Positions 1-8,667 of a DNA stretch of 64,000 nt are shown in pieces. The translations under genes were made by a program, and so were the position numbers. Origin of the DNA: Tabrizicola sp. (GTDB lineage Bacteria; Pseudomonadota; Alphaproteobacteria; Rhodobacterales; Rhodobacteraceae); NCBI GenBank assembly GCA_016792685.1, contig JAEULQ010000106.1, forward strand, positions 48,906 to 112,905. Reading direction: 5' to 3'. Below the pieces are notes generated by a model. The model was not told the origin of the DNA. It ran no database searches and worked only from the letters and a program-made list of their open reading frames with translations. Each line of letters begins with the position of its first letter. The stretch's first letter is position 1.

Positions 1-1110
1 CCGATGCTGACGCTGGCCCGCCACGCGCTTGGCATCCGGATGATGGGCAAGGCCGACTTCCGCGAATTCCTGCGGATGATCCTGATCAACGTCTATGACG
101 TGCTGAACGATGAACTCGAGGACCCCCGGCTGAAGGGGCTTCTGGCTTTCGATGCGACGCTGGGCTCCTGGCTTGGCCCCCGCTCGCCCAATACGCTGAT
201 CCAGCTTCTGAACCGCTATGCGGGCGAGGCCTCGGGCCAGCGCGCGGCGCTGGCGCTGCCGAAAGGTGGCATGGGCGCCGTCGCAGCCGCCATGCTGCGC
301 GCGGCCGAAGCTGCTGGCGTAAATGTCCGCAGCCAGGCCCGGGTCGAAGGGATCATCCTGGAAGACGGCAGGGCCAAAGGTGTGCGCCTTGCGGGTGGCG
401 AAGAGATCAGGGCAGGGTGCATCGTCTCGGCAATCGGTCCGAAGCAGACCTTCCTTGACCTCGTCGGACCGCGTCAGCTGGACACGGGCTTTGTCAACCA
501 GATCCGCAACCTCAAGTCGCGCGGGGCCGCCGCAAAACTGCATCTCGCTCTGACGGGAACCCCGGATTTCCGTGGCGCCGACCTGCGGACGCGGCTCGTC
601 ATCGCGCCCTCGGAAGCGGCGGTCGAACTGGCCTACAACCCGGTCAAGTATGGCGAGGTGCCCGCCCATCCGGTGATGGAGATCATCCTGCCATCAGCCC
701 ATGAGCCGGGCTTTGCCCCCGCTGGCGGGCATGTCCTGTCCGCCATCGTTCAGTATGCGCCGTATGCCCCGAAAGCGGGCAAGGACGCCGCCCGTGCCGA
801 GATGCTGGAGAACACGCTTTCTGTCCTGGAAACCCACGCCCCCGGCATTCGCGGCCTGGTGGCCCATGCCGAACTCCTGATGCCCTATGACATCGAGGCG
901 CGATACGGCCTTGCGGGCGGCAACTGGCACCACGGCGAACTCAGCGTCGAGCAGATGCTCTTCCTGCGCCCCGTGGCCGGAATGGCCCAGTACCAGACGC
1001 CGGTTGAAGGTCTGTGGCTGGCCAGTGCCGGGGCGCATCCGGGTGGCGGCATCTCGGGCGCGCCGGGTTGGAACGCGGCCGAACGCATCATCAAGGGGGG
1101 CGCGGCATGA
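1..1110 (+). CDS. Phytoene-dehydrogenase-like FAD oxidoreductase (5' end outside window)
   Basis: C-terminal about 369 residues of a flavin amine-oxidase/phytoene-desaturase superfamily protein. The frame is open from base 1, so the start and the N-terminal dinucleotide-binding motif lie outside the window. Visible features are a mid-protein FAD/substrate region with GGMGAVAAAM, and the typical C-terminal FAD loop GGGISGAPGWNAAERI. The stop overlaps the next ATG by 4 bases (ATGA), so it is translationally coupled to the GcvT-like gene. In this operon it probably oxidises an amine, imine or alcohol intermediate made by the Rieske oxygenases; substrate unknown. The family call is firm; the role is inferred from context. 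Confidence 0.8.
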   Translation, partial: PMLTLARHALGIRMMGKADFREFLRMILINVYDVLNDELEDPRLKGLLAFDATLGSWLGPRSPNTLIQLLNRYAGEASGQRAALALPKGGMGAVAAAMLRAAEAAGVNVRSQARVEGIILEDGRAKGVRLAGGEEIRAGCIVSAIGPKQTFLDLVGPRQLDTGFVNQIRNLKSRGAAAKLHLALTGTPDFRGADLRTRLVIAPSEAAVELAYNPVKYGEVPAHPVMEIILPSAHEPGFAPAGGHVLSAIVQYAPYAPKAGKDAARAEMLENTLSVLETHAPGIRGLVAHAELLMPYDIEARYGLAGGNWHHGELSVEQMLFLRPVAGMAQYQTPVEGLWLASAGAHPGGGISGAPGWNAAERIIKGGAA

Positions 1111-2309
1111 GGGTCGAAAAGCGCGCCGATCCGCGGCTTCACTATCTTGAGCCCCTGCGGCAAACGCCGTTTCATCCGCGCACCGCAGCGGCGAACCGGC
1201 TGAACTCCTGGACGGCCTGGGCCGGCTATACCACCGCCCTCGTCTTCGAGGACGAGGCGATGGAATACACCGCGATCCGCAACGCGGCCACCGTCTATGA
1301 CCTCTGCCCGATGGTCAAATACCGGATCGAGGGACCAGAGGCGGCGGTTTATCTGAACCGGCTGACCTTGCGCAACGCCGCAAAGCTTGCGGTGGGCTCG
1401 GTCCACTATACCGCCTGGGTCACCGATGCGGGGCATCTCCTGGACGACGGCACGCTCTTCCGCCTGTCCGAGACGCGCTACCGCCTATGCTGTCAGGAAC
1501 GCCATCTGCCGTGGCTTCTGGACAGTGCCTTTGGCTTCGACGTCGCGATCAGCGAAGAGACCGAGGATGTCGCAGCCCTGTCGCTGCAGGGGCCGACCTC
1601 GTTTGCGGTGCTGCAGGCCGCAGGCTTCGATGTCAGTGCGCTCAAACCCTTCCGCATGGCGAACTTTCCGTTCGAGGGCGGAGAGCTGATGATCTCGCGC
1701 ACCGGCTTTACCGGCGATCTCGGCTATGAGCTCTGGACGACGCCAGACCGGGCCCTGGCGCTCTGGGATCGGCTCTTTGCAGCAGGAGAGCTCCTTGGCA
1801 TCCGGCCGATCGGCTCGGCGGCGCTCAACATGGCGCGGATCGAGGCCGGTTTCGTCATCACCGGATACGACTTCATTCCCGCCGATATCTGCGTGCGTGA
1901 AGACCGGCTGCGTTCGCCGCTGGAACTTGGCCTTGGCTGGCTGATCGACTGGGATAAGGGCCAATTCACTGGCCGGGCGGCCCTTGCGCGGCAAAAGGCG
2001 GCGGGGACGGAATGGTCCTTCGTCGGGCTGGACATCGACGGCAACAATGCGGCCGAAGGCGCGATCCTTTACCACAACCAGAAGCACGAAGTCGGCGTGA
2101 TCACTGGTGCCTGCTGGTCGCCTACCCTGAAGAAAAGCATCGCCTTGGCCCAGATTCGTACAAAGTACGCCGCGGACACCAATCTCTGGGCCGAAATCTA
2201 TGCGCTGCGCGAGCTCCACTATGCCAAGATGATGATGCGCGCGACCGTGGTCGTCCGTCCGTTCTTCAACCCCGACCGCCGTCGCGCCACGCCACCGGGG
2301 AGGTTCTGA
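1107..2309 (+). CDS. GcvT-family aminomethyltransferase-like protein
   Basis: 400-residue folate-binding GcvT/DmdA-superfamily protein. Family members transfer a one-carbon (methyl or methylene) group from an amine or sulfonium substrate to tetrahydrofolate. The DDG (Asp113-Asp114) lies where GcvT-type enzymes carry the catalytic Asp region, and GFTGDLGYELW is a classic GcvT-family segment. The start was chosen at the ATG overlapping the upstream stop (ATGA); longer frames would run into the upstream gene. The stop overlaps the next ATG by one base (TGATG). Between a FAD oxidoreductase and two Rieske oxygenases it likely captures the C1 unit released on demethylation. It could be DmdA-like; the sequence alone cannot tell. 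Confidence 0.8.
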   Translation: MRVEKRADPRLHYLEPLRQTPFHPRTAAANRLNSWTAWAGYTTALVFEDEAMEYTAIRNAATVYDLCPMVKYRIEGPEAAVYLNRLTLRNAAKLAVGSVHYTAWVTDAGHLLDDGTLFRLSETRYRLCCQERHLPWLLDSAFGFDVAISEETEDVAALSLQGPTSFAVLQAAGFDVSALKPFRMANFPFEGGELMISRTGFTGDLGYELWTTPDRALALWDRLFAAGELLGIRPIGSAALNMARIEAGFVITGYDFIPADICVREDRLRSPLELGLGWLIDWDKGQFTGRAALARQKAAGTEWSFVGLDIDGNNAAEGAILYHNQKHEVGVITGACWSPTLKKSIALAQIRTKYAADTNLWAEIYALRELHYAKMMMRATVVVRPFFNPDRRRATPPGRF

Positions 2310-3451
2310 TGGGAAGCCAAGATCGCCATCCGCTGTCGCCGCGCCTGGACCACTGCCCGCAGGGCCTGCCGCGCGCGGCCTATCTGGATCGCGACTGGTA
2401 TGACCGCGAAATGGCGACGATCTTTTCGCGACAATGGGTGATGGTGGGGCGGGCCGCAGATTTCCCGGCCGGGAAGATGCGGCGTGTGCTGGTTGGCGCG
2501 GCCCCCGTAATCGTTGTCCGGGACGCCGAAGGCGCACTGGCCGCCTGGCACAATTCCTGCCCGCACCGTGGTTCCGAACTTTGCCGTGAGGCGGAAGAAC
2601 CGGTCGGCAAGCTGATCCGCTGCCCCTACCACGCCTTTTCCTTTGCGGCCTCGGACGGGCGGCTGGTCTCGACCGCACACGCCGTGCCGACCGAAGACTT
2701 CGACAAGTCCGCTCATGGGCTGAAGCCGGTCGCGACGCGCCAGTGGAACGGGTTCCTGTTCCTTTGCCTTTCGGCCGATCCGGGTCCGCTTTGGGCCGAT
2801 GTCGGGCTGCAGACGCTGGACAACTGGCCGATGGAAAGCCTCGTCACCGGCCACCAATGGGAGACCGAGATCGCCTGCAACTGGAAGGCCTTTTGGGAAA
2901 ACTACTCGGAATGCCTGCATTGTCCCGGCATCCACCCCGAGCTTTGCGACATGGTGCCGATCTACGGTCGCGGGATCATGGGGCCGTCCGAAGCGCTGGG
3001 CTGGACTCCGGATGATCCCGCCCGCCCGAACCTGCGGCAAGGGGCGCAGACCTGGACGCCGGACGGCGCGGCCTGCGGCCCGGTCTTCCCCGGCCTGACC
3101 GAGACCGAACGCCAGGCGGGCTACAACTTCGTCACGCTCTGGCCCTCGGCCTATATCGTGGCGCATGTCGACTATGTCCGTTCGGTCCGGATCGTCCCCG
3201 ACGGGCCCGAGAAGACACGTCTTATCGCCGAATGGCATTTCCCGGCCGAGACGCTGGCCCAGCCCGGCTTTGACGCGGCCAAGGTCGCGGCCTTTGCCAA
3301 GATCGTGATCGAACAGGACGGTGCCGCCTCTGAAATGAACCAGCGGGGAATGCGATCTCCGGCCTTCACCGCCGCGCGACTGATGCCCGAGGAATATGAG
3401 ATCCATCGCTTCCACCAATGGATTCTCGCCCAGATGGAGGACCCCGCATGA
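2309..3451 (+). CDS. Rieske non-heme iron oxygenase, GbcA-like alpha subunit
   Basis: 380 residues. The N-terminal Rieske [2Fe-2S] centre is C84-x-H86 ... C105-x2-H108 (CPHRG and CPYH). The C-terminal SRPBCC catalytic domain carries the mononuclear iron motif ENYSECLHCPGIHPEL, with His204 and His209 as likely ligands. That motif is close to glycine betaine/stachydrine/carnitine-type monooxygenases that cut N-methyl groups. Start at the ATG coupled to the upstream stop. A second, different Rieske oxygenase follows with an ATGA overlap. No reductase (GbcB-like) is present in the visible operon, so electrons must come from a gene left of the window or elsewhere. Substrate not determinable. Confidence 0.85.
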   Translation: MGSQDRHPLSPRLDHCPQGLPRAAYLDRDWYDREMATIFSRQWVMVGRAADFPAGKMRRVLVGAAPVIVVRDAEGALAAWHNSCPHRGSELCREAEEPVGKLIRCPYHAFSFAASDGRLVSTAHAVPTEDFDKSAHGLKPVATRQWNGFLFLCLSADPGPLWADVGLQTLDNWPMESLVTGHQWETEIACNWKAFWENYSECLHCPGIHPELCDMVPIYGRGIMGPSEALGWTPDDPARPNLRQGAQTWTPDGAACGPVFPGLTETERQAGYNFVTLWPSAYIVAHVDYVRSVRIVPDGPEKTRLIAEWHFPAETLAQPGFDAAKVAAFAKIVIEQDGAASEMNQRGMRSPAFTAARLMPEEYEIHRFHQWILAQMEDPA

Positions 3452-4662
3452 ACGAGCTTTCGTCGCACACCCTTCGGGTGCCGAACGACTGGGACCGCCG
3501 CGGGCTGCCGGCCTGGACCTATCATTCAGCGGCCCTGTTCGATCTGGAAAGGACGCATGTCTTTCTCAATCACTGGCAGGTCGCCTGCCATGTGAACGAC
3601 ATTCCCCACACCGGGGATTGGCGGGCCTTTGACCTCCTGGGGGAAAGAGCGCTGGTTGTGCGCGGGCAGGACGGCGCAGTCCGTGCCTTCCACAACCTAT
3701 GCCGCCATCGCGGTGCGCGGGTGGTCGACGGTATGGCCGGAAGCTGCAAGGGCGCCCTGGTCTGCCCCTTCCACGGCTGGGTGTACAATCTGGACGGCAC
3801 GCTGCGCGGCGCCGCGCGGCCCGAGACCTTCGGCACCGGCCTCGACCGCCAGAAGTTCGGCCTGAAACCGATCGAGATGGAAATCTGGCAGGGCTTCGTC
3901 TTCCTGCGCTTCCTGCCCGGCCCGCAACCCTCGGTGGCCGAATGCCTGCAACCCTATGCCGCCGACTTCACCGATTTCCGGTCGGAGGGCCTCTTGCCGG
4001 TCGGCCAGCACGGCTACTGGGGGCAGACACCGGTCAACTGGAAATCGGTTTGCGACGTCGACAACGAAGGCTACCACGTCGCCTTGGCCCATCCCTCGCT
4101 GCAAGAACTTTACGGGCGCAGCTACACCGACGTCTTCCACCCGAACGGGCTGTCCCAGTCCAAGGCCACCTATGGCGACCGGCCGGGGCGGCTTTGGTCG
4201 GTGCGCAACTATGTCAAGCTCTCGCCCCTGCAGGACTGGTTGCCGCCGCACCTGCAGCGGGCCTGGAACTACTACGGGATGTTCCCCAACACGGTGTTCA
4301 TCTTCACGCCCGAGGGGGTGCAGTACTATCAGGAAATCCCGATCTCGGTGAACGAGACCTGGATGAGCTTCTGCGCCTATCGCCAGCCGAACGAAAGCCG
4401 CCAGACCCGCATTGCCCGCTACCTCGTCGCGCGCATCGATCGCCACACTTCGGCCGAGGATCAGCAACTGACGATCTGGTCGAACGAGTCGATGAAGTCG
4501 CTGGCCTTCGACGGCTTCCACCTGTCCGACCTGGAATACGGCGTGCGCAGGCACCACGACAAGCTGCGCCAGCTGCTGCCGGTCATGACCTTGCAAAGTC
4601 CGCCACGCGAAGAAGAGATCAGGGCCCGCAACGAAGAAATGGCTTGTCAGGGGGCAGGCTGA
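3448..4662 (+). CDS. Second Rieske non-heme iron oxygenase alpha subunit
   Basis: 404 residues. Rieske ligands are C85-x-H87 and C106-x2-H109 (CRHRG, CPFHGW). The catalytic domain has NWKSVCDVDNEGYHVALAHPS, giving His210 and His215 as iron ligands; the usual ENY before the first His is replaced by DVDNEGYH, so it is clearly different from its neighbour. Start ATG overlaps the preceding stop (ATGA). A tandem pair of alpha-type oxygenases without a beta subunit could form a hetero-oligomer or perform two successive oxidations. The family is certain; the division of labour is inference. Confidence 0.85.
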   Translation: MNELSSHTLRVPNDWDRRGLPAWTYHSAALFDLERTHVFLNHWQVACHVNDIPHTGDWRAFDLLGERALVVRGQDGAVRAFHNLCRHRGARVVDGMAGSCKGALVCPFHGWVYNLDGTLRGAARPETFGTGLDRQKFGLKPIEMEIWQGFVFLRFLPGPQPSVAECLQPYAADFTDFRSEGLLPVGQHGYWGQTPVNWKSVCDVDNEGYHVALAHPSLQELYGRSYTDVFHPNGLSQSKATYGDRPGRLWSVRNYVKLSPLQDWLPPHLQRAWNYYGMFPNTVFIFTPEGVQYYQEIPISVNETWMSFCAYRQPNESRQTRIARYLVARIDRHTSAEDQQLTIWSNESMKSLAFDGFHLSDLEYGVRRHHDKLRQLLPVMTLQSPPREEEIRARNEEMACQGAG

Positions 4663-4714
4663 GAATAAGCTGACTGAAAAATCAATCACGACGAACCACG
4701 GGGAGAAGACCGCC

Positions 4715-5818
4715 ATGAAACTGAACCGCCGACAGGCGCTTATCGGTGCAACAGCAACTCTCGCCACCCCCTGGGTTCGCCCAGCCCGGGCGCAGGGCGG
4801 GGTCGTGAACGTCTACAACTGGTCCGATTACATCGGCGAAACGACGCTGGCCGACTTCACAGCCGAAACCGGAATCGAGGTCGTCTACGACCTTTACGCC
4901 AGTGCCGAAGAGATGCAGGCCAAGCTTCTGGCCGGGTCCACCGGCTATGACGTCGTGCTGCATTCGGGGCAGGGCCTGCCGCGGTCGGTCAAGGCGGGCG
5001 TCCTGCAGAAGATCGACAAGTCCAAGTTGACCGGGCTGGGCAACCTTGATCCCGAGTTGATGAAGGTCGTCGAGGGCTATGACCCCGGCAACGAGTATAC
5101 CGTGCCTTACATGTGGGGGTCGGTCGGGATCACCTACAACCTCGACATGGTCAAGGAACGCCTGCCGAATGCGAACCTGAATTCGCTGGATGTGCTGCTC
5201 AAGCCCGAGAATGCGGCGCTGCTGGCCGATTGCGGTATCTCGCTGCTCGACAGCCCGAACGACATCGGCTTCATGATCCTGAGCTATCTTGGCGTCGATC
5301 CGAACAAGGCCGGCCCTGCCGAATGGGCGATGATGGTCGAAGCGGTCAAGCCGATCCGCGAATACATCGCGACCTTCGACAATGCGAACTACCTGACCAC
5401 GCTGCCGAACCAGGAGCTTTGCGTCGCCAACACCTGGTCGGGCGACTATGGCGTGGCCAAGGCGCGGGCAGCCGAGGCCGGGATCGATCTGAACCTTGGC
5501 TACTTCATCCCCGAAACCGGCGCCCCCGCCTGGTTCGACCTCTGGGCCGTTCCGGTGGATGCGCAGAACGTCGACAACGCGCACAAGTTCCTCGACTTCA
5601 TGCTGCGTCCCGAAGTCATCGCCGCCTGCACCAACTTCACCGGCTATGCCAGCCTCAATACGGCGGCCTTGCAGTTTGTCGACCCCGCAATTGCGGCCGA
5701 CCCTGCGATCTATCCGGACGCTGCTGCAATGGCACGGCTTTACACCCCGATCCCGCAGACCGCCGAGCAAGAGGCCGACATGACCCGGGCCTGGACCGAG
5801 ATCAAGACGGGCGGCTGA
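4715..5818 (+). CDS. PotD/PotF-type periplasmic substrate-binding protein
   Basis: 367 residues. The N-terminus reads NRRQALIGATATLATPW..ARAQ, a twin-arginine-like signal with probable cleavage after ARA. Mature sequence begins with the family hallmark VVNVYNWSDYIG, as in putrescine/spermidine-binding PotF/PotD. A GGGGAGAA ribosome site precedes ATG. It heads a complete ABC cassette (ATPase and two permeases follow at 1-4 bp spacing or overlap). Ligand is likely a cationic amine or betaine-like compound, the presumed substrate of the flanking oxygenases. A close paralogue lies at 50722-51828, sharing the run YIGETTLADFTAETGIEVVY. Confidence 0.9.
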   Translation: MKLNRRQALIGATATLATPWVRPARAQGGVVNVYNWSDYIGETTLADFTAETGIEVVYDLYASAEEMQAKLLAGSTGYDVVLHSGQGLPRSVKAGVLQKIDKSKLTGLGNLDPELMKVVEGYDPGNEYTVPYMWGSVGITYNLDMVKERLPNANLNSLDVLLKPENAALLADCGISLLDSPNDIGFMILSYLGVDPNKAGPAEWAMMVEAVKPIREYIATFDNANYLTTLPNQELCVANTWSGDYGVAKARAAEAGIDLNLGYFIPETGAPAWFDLWAVPVDAQNVDNAHKFLDFMLRPEVIAACTNFTGYASLNTAALQFVDPAIAADPAIYPDAAAMARLYTPIPQTAEQEADMTRAWTEIKTGG

Positions 5819-5819
5819 C

Positions 5820-6914
5820 GTGGAAGAACCCTTTCTGCGGATCGAGGGGGTCTCGAAGGACTTCGGGTCCTTCCAGGCTGTCCGGAATGTCTCGCTGACC
5901 GTGGGCAAGGGCGAGATCTTCTCGCTTCTCGGCGGGTCGGGCTGTGGCAAGACCACGCTTCTGCGCATGCTTGCCGGGTTCGAAGAGCCGACCGCCGGGC
6001 GCATCTTCCTTGATGGCCGTGACATGGCGGGCGTTCCCCCTTGGGAGCGCCCGGTCCACATGATGTTCCAGTCCTATGCGATCTTCCCGCATATGACGGT
6101 CGAAGCGAACGTCGGTTACGGGCTGAAGCACGAAAAGGGCCTGACCAAGGCGCAGAAGGCCGCCCGAGTGGCCGAAATGCTGGAACTCGTGCAACTGACC
6201 CCCTTCGCGCACCGCAAGCCGCACCAGATTTCCGGCGGACAGCGGCAACGGGTGGCGCTTGCCCGGGCCTTGGCGCGGCAGCCCAAGCTCCTGCTCTTGG
6301 ACGAACCCCTGGCCGCACTGGACAAGAAGCTGCGCGAACATACCCAGTTCGAGCTGATGTCGATCCAGGAACGCACCGGCGTGACCTTCATCGTCGTCAC
6401 CCACGACCAGGAAGAGGCGATGACGCTTTCGGACCGGATCGCGGTGATGGACAAGGGCGAGGTCAAGCAGGTGGGCAGCCCGACCGAAATCTATGAATTT
6501 CCACATAGCCGCTTCGTGGCCGGCTTCATCGGATCGGTGAACAGTTTCGAGGCGACCGTCCTGTCCCGCGAGGACCGCGCGCTCCGTCTTTCAGTCCCCG
6601 GCCTTGGCGGCGAGGTTCTGGCCCGTGACGTGCCCGGTGTGGTTGCCGGGCAGTCGGTGACACTCGCTGTCCGACCCGAGAAGCTGGCGCTGTCAAAGGA
6701 TCGCCCGCAGTCGCCCAATGTCTTTCAGGGGCATGTCAAGGACCTGGCCTATTTCGGCAAGGACAGCCTCTATCGGGTCACCCTGCCCGGGGCATTGGTG
6801 CAGGCCCATGCCGTCAACGCCCGTCGCGGCGACGAAGGTGCGCGCGTGGCCGACTGGAATGACGCGGTCTGGCTGGCCTTCGATCCGGCCTCGGCCATCG
6901 TGCTGGCGGATTGA
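5820..6914 (+). CDS. Polyamine-type ABC transporter ATP-binding protein (PotA/PotG-like)
   Basis: 364 residues, GTG start one base after the upstream TGA. Walker A GGSGCGKTT (about 38-46), signature SGGQRQRVALARAL, Walker B LLLLDEPLAALD, H-loop VVTHDQEEAM, then a C-terminal TOBE-type regulatory domain (about 280-364). This length and domain order match PotA/PotG ATPases that energise uptake of putrescine/spermidine-like ligands. It pairs with the two permeases immediately downstream. Confidence 0.93.
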   Translation: MEEPFLRIEGVSKDFGSFQAVRNVSLTVGKGEIFSLLGGSGCGKTTLLRMLAGFEEPTAGRIFLDGRDMAGVPPWERPVHMMFQSYAIFPHMTVEANVGYGLKHEKGLTKAQKAARVAEMLELVQLTPFAHRKPHQISGGQRQRVALARALARQPKLLLLDEPLAALDKKLREHTQFELMSIQERTGVTFIVVTHDQEEAMTLSDRIAVMDKGEVKQVGSPTEIYEFPHSRFVAGFIGSVNSFEATVLSREDRALRLSVPGLGGEVLARDVPGVVAGQSVTLAVRPEKLALSKDRPQSPNVFQGHVKDLAYFGKDSLYRVTLPGALVQAHAVNARRGDEGARVADWNDAVWLAFDPASAIVLAD

Positions 6915-6916
6915 CG

Positions 6917-7831
6917 ATGAGCAGCGGGCGCTTTGCCGGGTGGTTCGATCGCAAGGGCTGGACGGGCATCCTGATTGGCGCGCCCTATGTCTGGCTGGTG
7001 ATCTTCTTCCTGTTCCCCTTCCTCATCGTCGTCGCGATGAGTGTGGCCACCAACACGCCGACCGCCCCGCCGTTCTCCTTCGGCGGCGAGTATCCCCTGA
7101 TCAATACCGGCGCCTATGAGCGCCTGCTCACCGACGGGCTTTACCTCCGCGCCTTCCTCACCTCGGTCGTCAATGCGCTGCTTGCGGCGGTCCTTTGCCT
7201 CCTGATCGGCTACCCGATGGCGCTGGGCCTGACCCGCGTCTCGAAAAGCCGGCGCAACATCCTCCTGATGCTGGTGATTCTGCCGTTCTGGACCTCGTTC
7301 CTGCTGCGCGTCTATGCCTGGATGGGGCTGATGGGCAAGAATTCCTGGTTCAACGACCTGCTCACCGACGCCTGGAACTTCCTCGTCCCGATCGATTGGG
7401 CCGTCCGGTCGATCCCGATGATGAACTCGAACTTCGCTGTCGTGCTGGTCATGGTCTACACCTACCTGCCCTTCATGATCCTGCCGCTCTACGCCAGTCT
7501 CGAACGGCTTGACCCGACGCTGGACGAGGCGGCAATGGACCTTGGCAGCCGTCCCTCGCAGGTGTTCCGCGATGTCACGCTGCCGCAGTCGGTTCCCGGC
7601 ATCATTGCCGGTGGAATGCTGGTCTTCATCCCTGCCGCCGGCGAACTGGTGATCCCGACGCTGGTTGGCAATGCCTCGCAACCGATGATCGGGCGGCTGA
7701 TCTCGGATGAATTCTCGCAGGCGCGGGACTGGCCGATGGCCTCGGCCGTGGCAGTGGCGCTGCTGGTCCTCATGGTGGTGCCGACGATGATCTACAGCCA
7801 CTACCAGGCCCGGGCGGAGGGCACGAAGTGA
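6917..7831 (+). CDS. ABC transporter permease (PotB/PotH-like)
   Basis: About 304 residues. Hydrophobic segments start with APYVWLVIFFLFPFLIVVAMS, and the cytoplasmic EAA loop reads EAAMDLGSRPSQVFRDVTLP, as in binding-protein-dependent permeases of the PotB/PotH group. The start is uncertain: an in-frame TTG at 6911 overlaps the upstream stop, but the ATG at 6917 is more likely. The stop overlaps the GTG of the next permease (GTGA). It forms the membrane channel with the following gene. Confidence 0.92.
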   Translation: MSSGRFAGWFDRKGWTGILIGAPYVWLVIFFLFPFLIVVAMSVATNTPTAPPFSFGGEYPLINTGAYERLLTDGLYLRAFLTSVVNALLAAVLCLLIGYPMALGLTRVSKSRRNILLMLVILPFWTSFLLRVYAWMGLMGKNSWFNDLLTDAWNFLVPIDWAVRSIPMMNSNFAVVLVMVYTYLPFMILPLYASLERLDPTLDEAAMDLGSRPSQVFRDVTLPQSVPGIIAGGMLVFIPAAGELVIPTLVGNASQPMIGRLISDEFSQARDWPMASAVAVALLVLMVVPTMIYSHYQARAEGTK

Positions 7832-8667
7832 AGCGAAGCCCGACCTTCCTGATCACCGTGCTCTGTTTCGGCTTTGCCTTCCTTTACGTCCCGATCCTGT
7901 CGATGATCGTCTACAGCTTCAACGCCTCGCGGTTGGCGACGGTCTGGGGCGGGTTCTCGACGAAATGGTACGTCTCGCTCGTCTCGAACCAGGCGGTGAT
8001 CGATGCCCTGGTCCTGTCGCTGAAGATCGCACTCGTCTCGGCGTCCATCGCCACGATTCTGGGCACGATGGCCGGGATCGCCCTGGCGCGTTTCAGCCGG
8101 TTCCGCGGGCGCATGTTCTTCTCCGGCCTGGTGATCGCGCCGCTGGTGATGCCCGAGGTGATCACCGGCATCTCGTCGCTGATCTTCTTCATCCTGATGG
8201 CCGACTGGGTTGGCTGGCCGGGTCAGCGGGGGTTCACCACCATCACGTTGGCCCATATCACCTTTTCCATGGTCTTTGTGACCACCATCGTCCAGGCCCG
8301 GATGGTCCAGTCTGACCGCGCCATCGAAGAGGCGGCGATGGACCTTGGCTCGCGTCCCTGGCAGGTGCTGTTCGACATCACGCTGCCGGTGATCTCGCCG
8401 GCGATCCTGTCGGGGTGGCTTTTGGCTTTCACCATCTCGCTTGACGACGTGGTGATCACGGCCTTCACCACCGGGCCCGGCTCGACCACGCTGCCGCTCC
8501 TGATCTGGTCCAAGGTCAAGCTGGGCGTGACGCCTGACATGAACGCGCTGGCCACGCTGATGGTCCTGTTTGTCGGCGCCGGGGTCGTTACGGCCGGCAT
8601 CATCATGAACCGGGCCGAGAAGCGTCGTCTGACCGACGAGCGACTGGCCTTCCGTGCCAATGACTGA
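7828..8667 (+). CDS. ABC transporter permease (PotC/PotI-like)
   Basis: 279 residues with about six membrane segments and the EAA loop EEAAMDLGSRPWQVLFDITLP. GTG start overlapping the previous stop (GTGA). PotC/PotI-type inner-membrane subunit completing the transporter made by the three genes upstream. The 3' end overlaps the cupin gene by 8 bases, tying the cupin to the transport operon. Confidence 0.92.
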   Translation: MKRSPTFLITVLCFGFAFLYVPILSMIVYSFNASRLATVWGGFSTKWYVSLVSNQAVIDALVLSLKIALVSASIATILGTMAGIALARFSRFRGRMFFSGLVIAPLVMPEVITGISSLIFFILMADWVGWPGQRGFTTITLAHITFSMVFVTTIVQARMVQSDRAIEEAAMDLGSRPWQVLFDITLPVISPAILSGWLLAFTISLDDVVITAFTTGPGSTTLPLLIWSKVKLGVTPDMNALATLMVLFVGAGVVTAGIIMNRAEKRRLTDERLAFRAND

